Origin: Fredericiella sp963839515
Lineage (GTDB): Bacteria; Chloroflexota; Anaerolineae; Caldilineales; Caldilineaceae
Assembly (NCBI GenBank): GCA_963839515.1
Contig: CAWIVN010000015.1
Coordinates: 248,001-312,000, forward strand
Length of the DNA stretch: 64,000 nt
Direction: 5' to 3'
Below, piece by piece: positions 1-11,939 of the stretch (position 1 is its first letter; each line of letters starts with the position of its first letter). The notes beneath the pieces were generated by a model. The model had not been told where the DNA came from. It saw only the letters and a list, made by a program, of their open reading frames with translations, and did no database searches. A program made the position numbers and the translations under genes.

Positions 1-71
1 CCGACGCCGACGCCATCCAGAAACAGAAAGATCACGCGTCGACGTGGCGAACTGGGACTATGGGTCAACAC
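1..71 (-). CDS. 5' end of an alkaline-phosphatase-superfamily metalloenzyme (partial)
   Basis: Only the first 23 codons are inside the window; the gene runs off the left edge. A GTG start at 71 is preceded by a purine-rich GAGGAAG about ten bases upstream. After a short basic lead the frame reads VIFLFLDGVGVG. A hydrophobic strand ending in Asp-Gly is how phosphoglycerate mutase/phosphopentomutase-like metalloenzymes of the alkaline phosphatase superfamily begin, the Asp being a metal ligand. It is divergent from pncB, and the minus strand has a TATAAT at 125-120. The family call rests on this short segment only. Confidence 0.5.
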   Translation of the reverse strand, partial: MLTHSPSSPRRRVIFLFLDGVGV

Positions 72-196
72 AAATATGCTTCTTCCTCAGAAAAATCGAT
101 TCTTTGAAATGGTTGGCGCATTATACAATAGGTTCACGATACTTGTTCCTCACGGCTATCCACCTGGATTGTCGCCCGACTTGAAAGAGGCCATCT

Positions 197-1768
197 ATGT
201 CTCGCATCGACCACGCTACCATGCGTGGCATCCTGTACACTGACCAATACCAACTCACGATGGCCCAATTATATTACCGACTTGGGCTGCATGAGGTTGA
301 AGTTCAATTCGACCACTATTACCGGCGTAACCCCGACTACGATCAACACCAGGCCGGTTACTGTGTTTACGCCGGTATGGAGTGGCTGCTCGACTGGATG
401 GCCCAGACGAGTTTCCGATCCACTGATCTTGAATACATGCGCGGTCACCGCACCAGCATGGGTGCTCCGCTATTTGCCGAGGACTTCCTGGACTACCTGG
501 ACAAGTACGGCAATTTTGACGGCATCAGCATATCGGCCATCCCTGAAGGGCGTGTGGTGCATCCCAATACCCCGCTAGCCGTGGTGCGCGGCCCGCTGGC
601 CATGGCCCAGATCCTAGAAACGTCGCTGCTGAACCGGCTCAACTTCCAGACGCTGATTGCAACCAAGGCTGCACGCATGGTGGACGCCGCACGCGGCGGC
701 ACTGTGCTCGAGTTTGGCTTGCGCCGGGCCCAGGAAGAAGGAGGCAATGCCGGAACGCGTGCGGCACTTGTCGGGGGGGCTAGCTTTAGCTCTAATGCCG
801 GCGTGTCGCATGTGCTGGGCATGCCGCCGCGGGGAACGCACGCCCACAGCATGGTGCAACTGAGCATGGCGCTCGGACATGGCGAAATTGGCGCTTTCCG
901 TGCCTATGCTGATGTCTACCCCGACGACTGCCTGCTGCTGGTGGACACAGTGGATACACTCCAGAGCGGCGTACCCAATGCCATCGTGGTCTTCGAAGAA
1001 TTGCGGCGCAAAGGCCATAAGCCGGTTGGTATCCGCCTCGACTCGGGCGACTTAGCCTATCTCAGCATCCAGTCCGCCAAGCTGCTCAACGATGCCGGCT
1101 TTGAGGATACGTCGATCGTCCTTTCCAGTGACCTGGACGAACTCGTGATCTGGCAGATCATTACGCAGATTGCAGAGGAAGCGCCTCGCTACGGGGTAGA
1201 CCCGGATCACCTGATCAAACGCCTTGTCTACGGCGTGGGCACGCGCCTGGTCACGTCGTGGGGTGAGCCGGCGTTGGGCGGCGTCTATAAACTGGTGGCC
1301 GTCAAGGACAACGGCGAGTGGAGCTCGGCCATCAAGATTTCCGAGACACCCTCAAAGGTTACGAATCCTGGCAGCAAGCGTGTCTGGCGCATCTACGACC
1401 GTCGCCAGAAAGCTGTCACCGACCTGGTGGCGCTGGAAGACGAAGACCCAACGCAGAATGAGCGTATTGTCCTGCGCCATCCAAGCGACCATACCAAGTT
1501 TCGTACTCTGAATCGCCGGGATATCTCGCGCATCGAGCCGCTGCACGTGGACGTGTTGCGGCAGGGCAAGCTGGTCTATGATTTGCCGTCACTGGAGGAT
1601 ATTCGCGCTCGCCGCCAGCATGATGTGGCAGCGCTTGACCCCGGCATCCGCCGCCTGGTGAACCCGCACATCTACCATGTATCGCTGACACAAAAGTTGT
1701 GGGATCTCAAGCAGGAACTGATCGCCCAGGCGCTGCAGGGAGTCAAAGAGGAAGAAGCCGAGCCCTAG
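197..1768 (+). CDS. pncB: Nicotinate phosphoribosyltransferase
   Basis: 523 aa. It converts nicotinate and PRPP to nicotinate mononucleotide in NAD salvage (Preiss-Handler pathway), in the cytosol. The N-terminus LYTDQYQLTMAQLYY is the family signature. The body has the expected barrel motifs: EFGLRRAQ near residue 173, a SNAGVSH segment with the following THAH, and VGIRLDSGDLA near 280. The C-terminal region extends past the barrel, as in the longer NAPRTase type. The ATG is preceded by AAAGAGG at a normal distance. The gene converges on the CBS gene, with stop codons one base apart. There is no NAD-synthesis neighbour, so it appears monocistronic. Confidence 0.93.
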   Translation: MSRIDHATMRGILYTDQYQLTMAQLYYRLGLHEVEVQFDHYYRRNPDYDQHQAGYCVYAGMEWLLDWMAQTSFRSTDLEYMRGHRTSMGAPLFAEDFLDYLDKYGNFDGISISAIPEGRVVHPNTPLAVVRGPLAMAQILETSLLNRLNFQTLIATKAARMVDAARGGTVLEFGLRRAQEEGGNAGTRAALVGGASFSSNAGVSHVLGMPPRGTHAHSMVQLSMALGHGEIGAFRAYADVYPDDCLLLVDTVDTLQSGVPNAIVVFEELRRKGHKPVGIRLDSGDLAYLSIQSAKLLNDAGFEDTSIVLSSDLDELVIWQIITQIAEEAPRYGVDPDHLIKRLVYGVGTRLVTSWGEPALGGVYKLVAVKDNGEWSSAIKISETPSKVTNPGSKRVWRIYDRRQKAVTDLVALEDEDPTQNERIVLRHPSDHTKFRTLNRRDISRIEPLHVDVLRQGKLVYDLPSLEDIRARRQHDVAALDPGIRRLVNPHIYHVSLTQKLWDLKQELIAQALQGVKEEEAEP

Positions 1769-1769
1769 T

Positions 1770-2201
1770 CTATTCTTCTACGGCCCAGGATTCGACGACC
1801 AGGCGAAAGATGTCGCTTTCGGTGATGATGCCGATCAGCTTGCCGTTGCGCACTACGGGCAGGCCGCCGACTTGGTATTCCAGCATGCGCTCGGCAGCTT
1901 CTTGGATAGTGGCGCTGGGGTTAATGGTGATGGGGTCGTACGCTGCCACGTCCCGCACACATTTCTCGGTTAACAGCAGGCGCGTTTCTGTGTCCGCCAC
2001 GTCGCCCGTAAACGGCGCACTACGCAGGATGTCGCCCAATGTGATAATGCCCACGAGATCGTGTTCGACCACGGGCAGGCGGCGCACCTCGCGCTCTAGC
2101 ATCAGGTCGTACGCCTCGGCTAGCGTTGCATCCGGGGCAACGGTAGCCGGGTTTTCGGTCATCCAGTCCTGCACCTCGCTTTGATGCCGCTTGTTGGACA
2201 T
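1770..2201 (-). CDS. Two-CBS-domain protein
   Basis: 143 aa, consisting almost entirely of a CBS pair (residues about 10-65 and 80-140). Signature stretches are VQDWMTENPATVAPDATLAEAYDLM and, in the second repeat, VAAYDPITINPSATIQEAAERM with GLPVVRNGKLIGIITESDI. CBS pairs bind adenine nucleotides and usually act as energy-state sensors. No catalytic domain is attached, so this is a stand-alone regulator whose partner is unknown. The start follows AAGGTG. It is the last gene of the minus-strand PFOR group but is separated from the Usp gene by a strong hairpin, so it may be transcribed less or separately. Confidence 0.85.
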   Translation of the reverse strand: MSNKRHQSEVQDWMTENPATVAPDATLAEAYDLMLEREVRRLPVVEHDLVGIITLGDILRSAPFTGDVADTETRLLLTEKCVRDVAAYDPITINPSATIQEAAERMLEYQVGGLPVVRNGKLIGIITESDIFRLVVESWAVEE

Positions 2202-2236
2202 AGGTCACCTTATATGAGTTGCTTGCCGCTGAATAA

Positions 2237-2285
2237 TGTCCCCGGGACTTCAAGCGAACGCTTGCGTTCGCCGGTCTCGGGGACA
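2237..2285. repeat. Compound hairpin between Usp and CBS genes
   Basis: Outer arms TGTCCCCG and CGGGGACA enclose a perfect inner hairpin GCGAACGC-TT-GCGTTCGC. It lies after the Usp stop codon (2300) and before the CBS start. It has no U-tract on either strand, so it could be a terminator of the GC-rich kind, an mRNA-stabilising stem, or a small dispersed palindrome. The GTCCCCGGGAC core recurs at 40042. Confidence 0.55.
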
Positions 2286-2299
2286 TTGTACCACGATTG

Positions 2300-3691
2300 C
2301 TACTTCTCGCGCGCCCGCACCAAGAGCACTGACTGGTCGGCGAAGCGTACGATAGTGTTGGCAACGCTGCCGGGAAAGTGCCCTGGGCTGGAATCGCTGC
2401 CGATTACGACCATGTCGTAGTCGTCGTCGCGCGTGCGCTGCAGAATCACTTCGGGCGCCGAACCAGGCTGCACCATGATGGCCGAACGGTCAAAGCCGTG
2501 CGCCTTGAGCGTGTTCTCCCATTCGTGCAGTACAGTCGAGAGCCGCGTACCTTGCGTCAGCGCAGCGTCGATGTTGACACTGTTGCTGCCCGACTCCGGG
2601 AGGTACGGCGTCGCCGACGGTGGTGCGACGTGCAGCAGGTGCAGGTTAGCTCCCATGGCTTGTGCCAGTTGGGCGGCGACATTTACGACCGCTTCATCCT
2701 CTACCCCGGCACATACCAATATCTTGCGCAGTGCCGGTCGATGCCCCTTGACGAGCAGCACCGAGAGCGGCGCTTCCTGTACCAGGCGATGCGCAGTTGG
2801 CCCCACCGAGTGTGCGCCGCCTGCACCGCGATCTGCAAACGCTCCTACAACAAGCAGGTTGCATGGATGCTCGTGCAGGTAGTTGAGCAGCACCTCGTCG
2901 GCATACCCCACCAATGGGGTACACTCCGCCGGCGGATGGACGCCGGTGACATGCTCCAACGTCTCCTTCATGATTTCCTGCGCCTTGGCTGCCCCGTCAC
3001 GCCCGGAAGAGGTGACTAGAACGGTCAAGTTGCCGCCCACAACAGCTTGTAGATTAGCCGCGAGCCGTACCGCCCGATGGCCGAATGTTGAGCCGTCGGT
3101 TGCTACGGCCAGGCGCATGCTCTGCGAACTGCCGAGTACGCTGGCCAGCTTGCGTCCCACCGACTGCTGCGGCACGACGTCTTGCGGCCGCAGCAGCAGC
3201 ACCGGAGCCGCCGAACCGCGCAACACACGTTCTGCTACGCTGCCCAGCACGAGTCGGCTGACGCCCGAGCGGCCGTGGGTAGCCATCGCCACCAGGCCGA
3301 TCGCTTCGTCGTTGACATATTGGACGATGCGCTGTGCAGGCTCGCCAAACTGAACTTCAACGCGTACGCTGTAACCCTGCTCGCGCAGGTGTTCGGCGTC
3401 CGGCCGCAGCTCGTCGGCGATTTCGCTGCGCAGAGTTTCCATTTCTTGCTCGATGAGTGCATAGCTGCGTTCCATTGCGGCATTGTACGCCTCATACGAA
3501 CCTGACATTGGGTAGCTCCCGACGATCATGTCGCGAGCTGAAGGTATCTCGAGCGGCACACTTGGCGGTTGCGCCACGCGGAACAGGACAAGGCTAACGT
3601 CGCGGGCGTCGAAGAAATTCTGGACGACATCGACGATCTGCCGACTGAACTCGGAGCCGTCCAGCGGGATCAGCACCTTGCGCTTGCTCAT
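2300..3691 (-). CDS. Triple universal stress protein
   Basis: 463 aa with three Usp folds in tandem (about 1-165, 180-320, 325-460). Domain 1 starts KVLIPLDGSEFS and carries the nucleotide-binding stretch ATHGRSGVSRLVLGS. Domain 2 (LAVATDGSTFGHRAV) is more divergent. Domain 3 starts KILVCAGVEDEAVV and ends MVVIGSDSS...PGSVANTIVR. Proteins with two Usp domains are common; three are less so. An upstream in-frame codon exists, but AAGGAGG sits seven bases before the ATG at 3691, which decides the start. The gene follows the DHOD-like gene by about 40 bases, so it is probably in the PFOR operon and linked to energy or anaerobic stress. Confidence 0.85.
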   Translation of the reverse strand: MSKRKVLIPLDGSEFSRQIVDVVQNFFDARDVSLVLFRVAQPPSVPLEIPSARDMIVGSYPMSGSYEAYNAAMERSYALIEQEMETLRSEIADELRPDAEHLREQGYSVRVEVQFGEPAQRIVQYVNDEAIGLVAMATHGRSGVSRLVLGSVAERVLRGSAAPVLLLRPQDVVPQQSVGRKLASVLGSSQSMRLAVATDGSTFGHRAVRLAANLQAVVGGNLTVLVTSSGRDGAAKAQEIMKETLEHVTGVHPPAECTPLVGYADEVLLNYLHEHPCNLLVVGAFADRGAGGAHSVGPTAHRLVQEAPLSVLLVKGHRPALRKILVCAGVEDEAVVNVAAQLAQAMGANLHLLHVAPPSATPYLPESGSNSVNIDAALTQGTRLSTVLHEWENTLKAHGFDRSAIMVQPGSAPEVILQRTRDDDYDMVVIGSDSSPGHFPGSVANTIVRFADQSVLLVRAREK

Positions 3692-3731
3692 CGCAAAACC
3701 TCCTTGCCGATAGCGAACGATCAATGCGCGA

Positions 3732-4751
3732 TTAGCGCATCAGCACCCCGGTGGGGTCAAACTTCCAGGACTGCAGCACCTTCATGTAGTTCGCTCGCTC
3801 GAAGGCCGCCGGCTCGGCAACATTGCGCTGGCTCATGCTGCCCTGCGCCTGGCGCACCGATTCGTATTCGTGCTCTTCCAGCCAGCGCTCCAGCTCCTGC
3901 ACGACCAGGCCAATACGGCCTACGCCGTGGCGCAGCAATTCCGAAGCCATCATCGTTACGTTGGCGCCCGCCATGACACCCTTGAGTACATCTTCGTAGG
4001 TGTGCACGCCGCTGGTGATGGCGAAGTCTACCGGCACGCGACCGTAGAGGATCGAAACCCAACGCAGCGGCAGACGCATCTCCCACCCACTGCTCAGCAC
4101 CAGGTTTGGCACCACCTCCAGCCGCTCCAAGTCGAAGTCCGGCTGATAGAAACGGTTGAACATCACTAGACCGTTCGCCCCGGCCTGTGCCAGGCGGGCA
4201 GCCATGTTCGCAAACGAACTGAAGTACGGCCCCAACTTGACGGCCAGAGGAATGTGGATGTTCGCCTTTACGTCGCTGACGACGCTCAGGTACATCTGTG
4301 CCACCTCGACACCGCTTATGGCAGGATCGGTCGGGATATAGTAAATGTTCAGCTCCAGGGCGTCGGCCCCCGCCTCCTCGATCATGCGCGCATATTCTAC
4401 CCAGCCGCCGGTGGATGCGCCGTTCAAGCTGCCAATGATGGGAATGTTGGTCGCAGCCTTTGCCTTACGGATCAACTCCAGGTACTCGTGCGGCCCGACG
4501 TTGTAGCCGTCCATTTCGGGGAAGTAGTCCAGCGCCTCGGCGTAGCTCTCAGCCCCATAGGACAGATAGTGATCGAGCAGGTGGCTCTCGCCCACGATCT
4601 GTTCTTCGAACAGCGACGGCAGCACAACTGCTGCTGCACCCGCGTCTTCCAGACGGCGTATCTTGTCCAGGCCATCCGACAGCGGCGAAGCCGACGGTAC
4701 AACCGGATGCTTGAGATTCAGACCCAGATAGGTCGTTGATAGATCGACCAT
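3732..4751 (-). CDS. Dihydroorotate dehydrogenase-like flavoprotein
   Basis: 339 aa, a single FMN-type TIM barrel of the PyrD family: it opens with DLSTTYLGLNLKHPVVPSASPLS and contains PIIGSLNG, ALELNIYYIP, PLAVKLGPYFSS, GLVMFNRFYQPD and AITSGVHTYEDVLKGVMAGA. It sits immediately downstream of PFOR with a 50-base gap and good Shine-Dalgarno sequences. This pairing is known in several phyla, where the protein is annotated DHOD-like and is not thought to be the pyrimidine enzyme. I infer a redox role linked to PFOR rather than pyrimidine synthesis; the electron acceptor is unknown. An AGGAGG lies twelve bases before the start. Confidence 0.8.
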   Translation of the reverse strand: MVDLSTTYLGLNLKHPVVPSASPLSDGLDKIRRLEDAGAAAVVLPSLFEEQIVGESHLLDHYLSYGAESYAEALDYFPEMDGYNVGPHEYLELIRKAKAATNIPIIGSLNGASTGGWVEYARMIEEAGADALELNIYYIPTDPAISGVEVAQMYLSVVSDVKANIHIPLAVKLGPYFSSFANMAARLAQAGANGLVMFNRFYQPDFDLERLEVVPNLVLSSGWEMRLPLRWVSILYGRVPVDFAITSGVHTYEDVLKGVMAGANVTMMASELLRHGVGRIGLVVQELERWLEEHEYESVRQAQGSMSQRNVAEPAAFERANYMKVLQSWKFDPTGVLMR

Positions 4752-4801
4752 TGCGATTGCGTCCTCCTGTTATTCCTGTGATGCATCCCCTGACGAATCG
4801 G

Positions 4802-8353
<3,552 letters not shown>

Positions 8354-8388
8354 AATTTGTTCTCCTTACTAATAATTGCTGTCGTTGC

Positions 8389-9036
8389 CTAAACTTCACG
8401 GGCATCAATGACATGGTCGCCAAGATCTTCCAGAACCTTGACGATCTTGTCCTTGGTCACCCCACGTACTTTAATGATCAGCTCGCGTTCTTTTGCGCTT
8501 TCTTTGTCCAGCGACCCGACACTGATGATCAGCCCGCCTGCTTCATAGATGGCCTGCGACAAGCGTGCCAAGGTGCCGCTGCCGCTAGGTACCTTGATCG
8601 TCAGGCGCACACCCTTCTCGCCACTGCCCAACATTTCGGCAAATGCCTTAAAGATGTCAGTCTCGGTGATCACACCAACCACCTGGTTACTGCTATTGAC
8701 AACCGGCAAGCCGCCGATCTTGCGCGTCACCATCAAGTTGGCCGCATCCTCGATCGGTGCGTCCTGCGAGATCGTAATTACATGGTGGGTCATGATGTCG
8801 GCCACTTTGAGCTTCCACAGCAAGTAGTTCACTTCCCATACGCTCAGCGACGTTGCCGGCGAAGGTGAAGCATGCAGCAGATCACGCTCAGAAACGATGC
8901 CGATCAGCTTGCCTTCGTGATCAACCACCGGTATGCGGCGGAACTTTTGGTCGCGCATCAGTTTCAGCGCATCTTGGAAGGTGGTGTCCGCCGTGACAGT
9001 CATGGCCGGCGAAGTCATACGCTCTTTTACCAACAT
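8389..9036 (-). CDS. CBS-pair plus ACT-domain regulator (AcuB-like)
   Basis: 215 aa. Two CBS repeats (VKERMTSPAMTVTADTTF... and VADIMTHHVITISQDAPI...) are followed by an ACT domain from about 140 (VRLTIKVPSGSGTLARL to the end). CBS binds adenylates and ACT usually binds amino acids or other small ligands, so it likely integrates two metabolic signals. Upstream in-frame codons exist, but AAGGAGG eight bases before the ATG at 9036 fixes the start. It is the first gene of the PFOR operon, only 35 bases before nifJ. The architecture resembles AcuB of Bacillus, without evidence for the same role. Confidence 0.85.
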   Translation of the reverse strand: MLVKERMTSPAMTVTADTTFQDALKLMRDQKFRRIPVVDHEGKLIGIVSERDLLHASPSPATSLSVWEVNYLLWKLKVADIMTHHVITISQDAPIEDAANLMVTRKIGGLPVVNSSNQVVGVITETDIFKAFAEMLGSGEKGVRLTIKVPSGSGTLARLSQAIYEAGGLIISVGSLDKESAKERELIIKVRGVTKDKIVKVLEDLGDHVIDAREV

Positions 9037-9101
9037 AGGTGCAATCCTCCTTGAATGCACGAATGAACCCGCTCGCGTGCAAGACGCGCATGATAGTGCA
9101 G

Positions 9102-9121
9102 TGTGTCCGGACTAAGACACA
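9102..9121. promoter_or_regulatory. Operator-like inverted repeat upstream of the PFOR operon
   Basis: TGTGTC and GACACA are separated by eight bases, 66 bases before the first start codon of the operon. It is a candidate regulator site or 5'-UTR hairpin. No matching regulator is identified. Confidence 0.3.
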
Positions 9122-9198
9122 TCCACTATAGAACAGATTTCTCTCCCTGGCGTCATGCACGTGGGGAGAACAATTTTGGACAGTTGTTTAGTTACAAA

Positions 9199-9216
9199 AC
9201 TGGTCAACTGACCAGG
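9199..9216. promoter_or_regulatory. Palindrome ACTGGTCA-N2-TGACCAG overlapping the tetR stop
   Basis: Perfect seven-base arms with a two-base spacer overlap the stop codon of the TetR gene. On the minus strand it is followed by TTTTG, so it could be a weak terminator. The same half-site and spacing recur at 20568-20587 upstream of a Usp gene. Here it lies about 165 bases before the PFOR operon, so a shared operator is possible. Confidence 0.4.
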
Positions 9217-9800
9217 TAAGAAGGCGATGAGATCCCGTCGAAGTAGATCGCCAGCAACTCGTAGATCAATGTCTGCGTGGGGAGTGCCTGTGAAGGGGGA
9301 GAGGGATGGAAATAGGGGTACATCATGCCGAGCAGCGCCCAAGTTGCCACGTTGGCATTCATCTGGCGCAACTCGCCGCGCTCCATTCCTGCCTGCAGGA
9401 GGGCGGTGATACGGTTGACAAAGCGGCCATGGTACATCTCTAAAAAGCGCACCCTGTTCTCGGGGCTGATGTTACTCAGTTCTTGGCTGGCCAGCCGGAT
9501 GATCGAACGCTGTTCGGGTGGCTGTGCCAGGATGCGGTGCACCAATTCCCCAATTTGGGCGCGCGTGTCCTGACTGCTGTCTGTCACCTCGTCGATCAAG
9601 ATTGACATCGCCACCAAATATTGTTCGACGATGGCGACAAACAACTCCTCTTTATCTTTGAAGTGATAGTATAGCGCCGCCTTGGTCACGCCCACTGCTT
9701 CGGCAATCTGGCGCATGGAGATGCCGCGAAAACCCTCTTGCATAAACAGAAGCTTGGCTGCCTCTAAAATCGCGGCTCGGCTGTCGGCTGTGTCAGCCAT
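9204..9800 (-). CDS. TetR/AcrR family transcriptional regulator
   Basis: 198 aa. The N-terminal TetR helix-turn-helix is clear (AAILEAAKLLFMQEGFRGISMRQIAEAVGVTKAALYYHFKDKEELF). It is followed by an all-helical ligand-binding C-terminus without a recognisable ligand signature. GGAG precedes the ATG by six bases. It is the third gene of a minus-strand set after an MFS exporter and a small membrane protein. A TetR-type operator lies in front of that exporter (11852-11875), so I infer that it represses the efflux gene. Confidence 0.88.
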   Translation of the reverse strand: MADTADSRAAILEAAKLLFMQEGFRGISMRQIAEAVGVTKAALYYHFKDKEELFVAIVEQYLVAMSILIDEVTDSSQDTRAQIGELVHRILAQPPEQRSIIRLASQELSNISPENRVRFLEMYHGRFVNRITALLQAGMERGELRQMNANVATWALLGMMYPYFHPSPPSQALPTQTLIYELLAIYFDGISSPSYLVS

Positions 9801-9811
9801 AGATATCTCCG

Positions 9812-9857
9812 GGAGCGCTGGCGCCGCCGACGTATACGTCGGCGGCGCCAGCGCTCC
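9812..9857. repeat. 46-bp perfect palindrome before tetR
   Basis: Arms of 21 bases are perfectly complementary around a central TATA, which is itself self-complementary, so the whole element is a perfect palindrome. It sits nine bases after the stop of the membrane-protein gene and one base before the tetR Shine-Dalgarno sequence. As RNA it would form a very stable hairpin abutting the ribosome-binding site. It has no U-tract. Confidence 0.65.
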
Positions 9858-9865
9858 AAACTAGG

Positions 9866-10339
9866 CTAGCTGAAGAATGGGATCACTTCGGTCAAGCGCA
9901 CAAGCGGCCGTTGCGCCCATGGGATGGCGACCAGGACTGCCAACACGGACAGTGTCAGCCAGATGGCGCCGCGACGGAACTTGGATGGTGAAGTGTCTGC
10001 ACGCCGCGCCATGACAACGGCCACATGCCCCAGTACCACGGCCAGCAGCATTAATGACATGTGCTCGACGGCGAAGAAGCGCAGGCTGCTGTCACTCATG
10101 GCCGCTCCAAAGTTCGAGCGAATGTTGGCCATGAACGGGCTCACGACAAAGTACAGCAGCAGGCCCAGAAGCAGTTGAATGTCGAGGCTAATCGAATAGA
10201 ACGAAAGCGCTTTGCGATCGGTCTCGCTCCAGTCCCTTTTGCCAAACAGGCCCATGTAGATGCGCACGAGAGCAAAGATGGCCAGCACGACGACCACCCA
10301 GCGCATCAGGTTGTGCAATATCAATGTAAATTCGTACAT
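9866..10339 (-). CDS. Four-helix small membrane protein
   Basis: 157 aa with four predicted membrane spans (about 10-30, 50-70, 92-112, 128-145). Several histidines lie near membrane faces (LILHNLMRW, VEHMSLMLL, VLGHVAVV), reminiscent of small cytochrome b561-like or DUF families with possible heme ligands. I cannot assign a function. GGAGGAATTGC precedes the ATG. It follows the MFS gene by about 56 bases and is probably co-transcribed with it. Confidence 0.6.
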   Translation of the reverse strand: MYEFTLILHNLMRWVVVVLAIFALVRIYMGLFGKRDWSETDRKALSFYSISLDIQLLLGLLLYFVVSPFMANIRSNFGAAMSDSSLRFFAVEHMSLMLLAVVLGHVAVVMARRADTSPSKFRRGAIWLTLSVLAVLVAIPWAQRPLVRLTEVIPFFS

Positions 10340-10395
10340 GCAATTCCTCCTGTTTTCTCAAATAGGTAATTGTTTCCGGGCTCTGCTTACCTGTT

Positions 10396-11826
10396 CTACC
10401 CAATCGCTGCACCCATCGTCTCACCCGCTGCCGCGGCTGTCGCCGGCAAAGCTTCCCCTTGCGCGTTAGCCGCCACCGTTGCCTGTTCCTCGGCCCGGGT
10501 CTTGAGGGCGAAGGCTAGCACCGATAACACGATTGCGACGCCGCCGATGGCCAGAAACGCCGCGCTATAGCCGGCCGAGCCACCGATACTGGCGACGATC
10601 GCACCGACGGTAGCCGCACCAACTAACTGGCCAACGCTGGTAAACACCGTGGCAACGCTCTGCGCCGCTGCCCGATCGCTTGCCGCTGCCTCGTTGAGCA
10701 TGATGTAGCGGATGGGAGCACCCAGCAGCGCGGCCAGGCCAAAGCCGACTAGGATACTGCCTACATAATAGCCCACCTGAGAACTGCCCCACAAGCCCAT
10801 CAGGATCGTGCCCAGCGCCAGCAGTGCCGTGCCGCCGATGATGACCGAGCGCGAGCCAAAACGGTCCAACAGCCGGCCCGCCAGCGGTGAGCCGACAAAT
10901 AATGCCAAAACCAGCGGCATTAACATAAAGCTGGCGGTCGACGAGGTGACGGCAAAGGCCGCCACGGCCAAGGCCGGCATAAACAGCACGCTTACCTCAC
11001 CCAGTCCGGCTCCAAACGAAATTGCGCTGGCCAGCCTCAACTGGCGCGGGGCGAGCAGAGCGGGACGAATGATCGGATCGACCACCCTGTGCTCGATCAT
11101 CCAGAATACAGGAGCCAACGCCACCGCAAGCAGCAGGAACGGCCACACCTGCAAAGACATCAGGCTGGCGGCGAAGTTTTGTGTGTCGATCTGGTTAAGG
11201 CCAAAGGCCAGTGACGCCAGCAACACTGCCAGTGTAGCCATGCCCAACCAATCAAACGGCTTGCGTTCCGCCGGTCGCGTCGTCGGCAGCACGCGCCAGG
11301 CCGCTAGTATCAAGATCAGAGCGATAGGCAGGTTGATGGCGAAAATCCAATGCCAACTAAACATCAGCAACAGACCGCCAATGATCGGACCGACGATAAA
11401 TGCTAAGCCAAAAACGGCGCCGATCAACCCGAGCGCGCTGCCGCGCTTTTCGGGCGGGAACGTGTCGCCGATCACGGCCGAAGCCACGGGGAAGATACCA
11501 CCTGCGCCAAAGCCTTGGATCGCACGTCCCAGCAAGAGAACGGCAAACGAGGGCGACAACATGACGATCGCCGAGCCAATGCCAAAGAGGGCAACATCTG
11601 TTACGTACACGGCGCGCCGTCCGTAAATATCGGACAGCTTTGCCATTAACGGCGTGCTCACCAGGTTCATCAGCACATAGATGCTGAACACCCAGGCGAT
11701 GCTGCGCTCACTTACCCCGAACGCCTGCTGAATGGTCGGCAGTGCCGGCCCGATGATGGCGATATCCAATGCCGCCATCAAAACGCCAAAGAACAGAACA
11801 GCCAAAATGCGGTTGCGTGACTTCAT
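10396..11826 (-). CDS. MFS drug exporter (DHA2/EmrB-QacA type)
   Basis: 476 aa. Proton-driven multidrug efflux in the inner membrane is the expected role. Family marks: FFGVLMAALDIAIIGPALPTI in helix 1 (motif D1), AKLSDIYGRRAVY (motif A) and GFGAGGIFPVASAVIGD. The length and the regular hydrophobic segments fit the 14-helix DHA2 family. GAGGAA lies seven bases before the ATG at 11826; an upstream in-frame TTG is less likely. A palindromic TetR-type operator is just upstream, and a TetR gene lies two genes downstream, so substrate-inducible expression is likely. Confidence 0.88.
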   Translation of the reverse strand: MKSRNRILAVLFFGVLMAALDIAIIGPALPTIQQAFGVSERSIAWVFSIYVLMNLVSTPLMAKLSDIYGRRAVYVTDVALFGIGSAIVMLSPSFAVLLLGRAIQGFGAGGIFPVASAVIGDTFPPEKRGSALGLIGAVFGLAFIVGPIIGGLLLMFSWHWIFAINLPIALILILAAWRVLPTTRPAERKPFDWLGMATLAVLLASLAFGLNQIDTQNFAASLMSLQVWPFLLLAVALAPVFWMIEHRVVDPIIRPALLAPRQLRLASAISFGAGLGEVSVLFMPALAVAAFAVTSSTASFMLMPLVLALFVGSPLAGRLLDRFGSRSVIIGGTALLALGTILMGLWGSSQVGYYVGSILVGFGLAALLGAPIRYIMLNEAAASDRAAAQSVATVFTSVGQLVGAATVGAIVASIGGSAGYSAAFLAIGGVAIVLSVLAFALKTRAEEQATVAANAQGEALPATAAAAGETMGAAIG

Positions 11827-11851
11827 TTTATTCCTCAACTATTCCCGTGCC

Positions 11852-11875
11852 TACTTACTAACCGGTCGGTAAGTA
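11852..11875. promoter_or_regulatory. TetR-type operator upstream of the MFS exporter
   Basis: A near-perfect palindrome: TACTTAC, two bases, ACCGGT, two bases, GTAAGTA. It ends 26 bases before the MFS start codon. The ACCGGT-centred arrangement is typical of TetR-family operators next to efflux genes. The likely ligand is the TetR at 9204-9800. Confidence 0.65.
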
Positions 11876-11939
11876 GAGGATACAAGAGACAACGCAGCAC
11901 TGCAAATTTGCATATGGGTGCACGCGCAATAGCGGTGAC

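Noticed and set aside
1..243. Plus-strand open frame from the window edge into pncB
   Set aside because: It overlaps pncB by 47 bases, has no recognisable domain, and the minus strand here encodes a convincing enzyme N-terminus.
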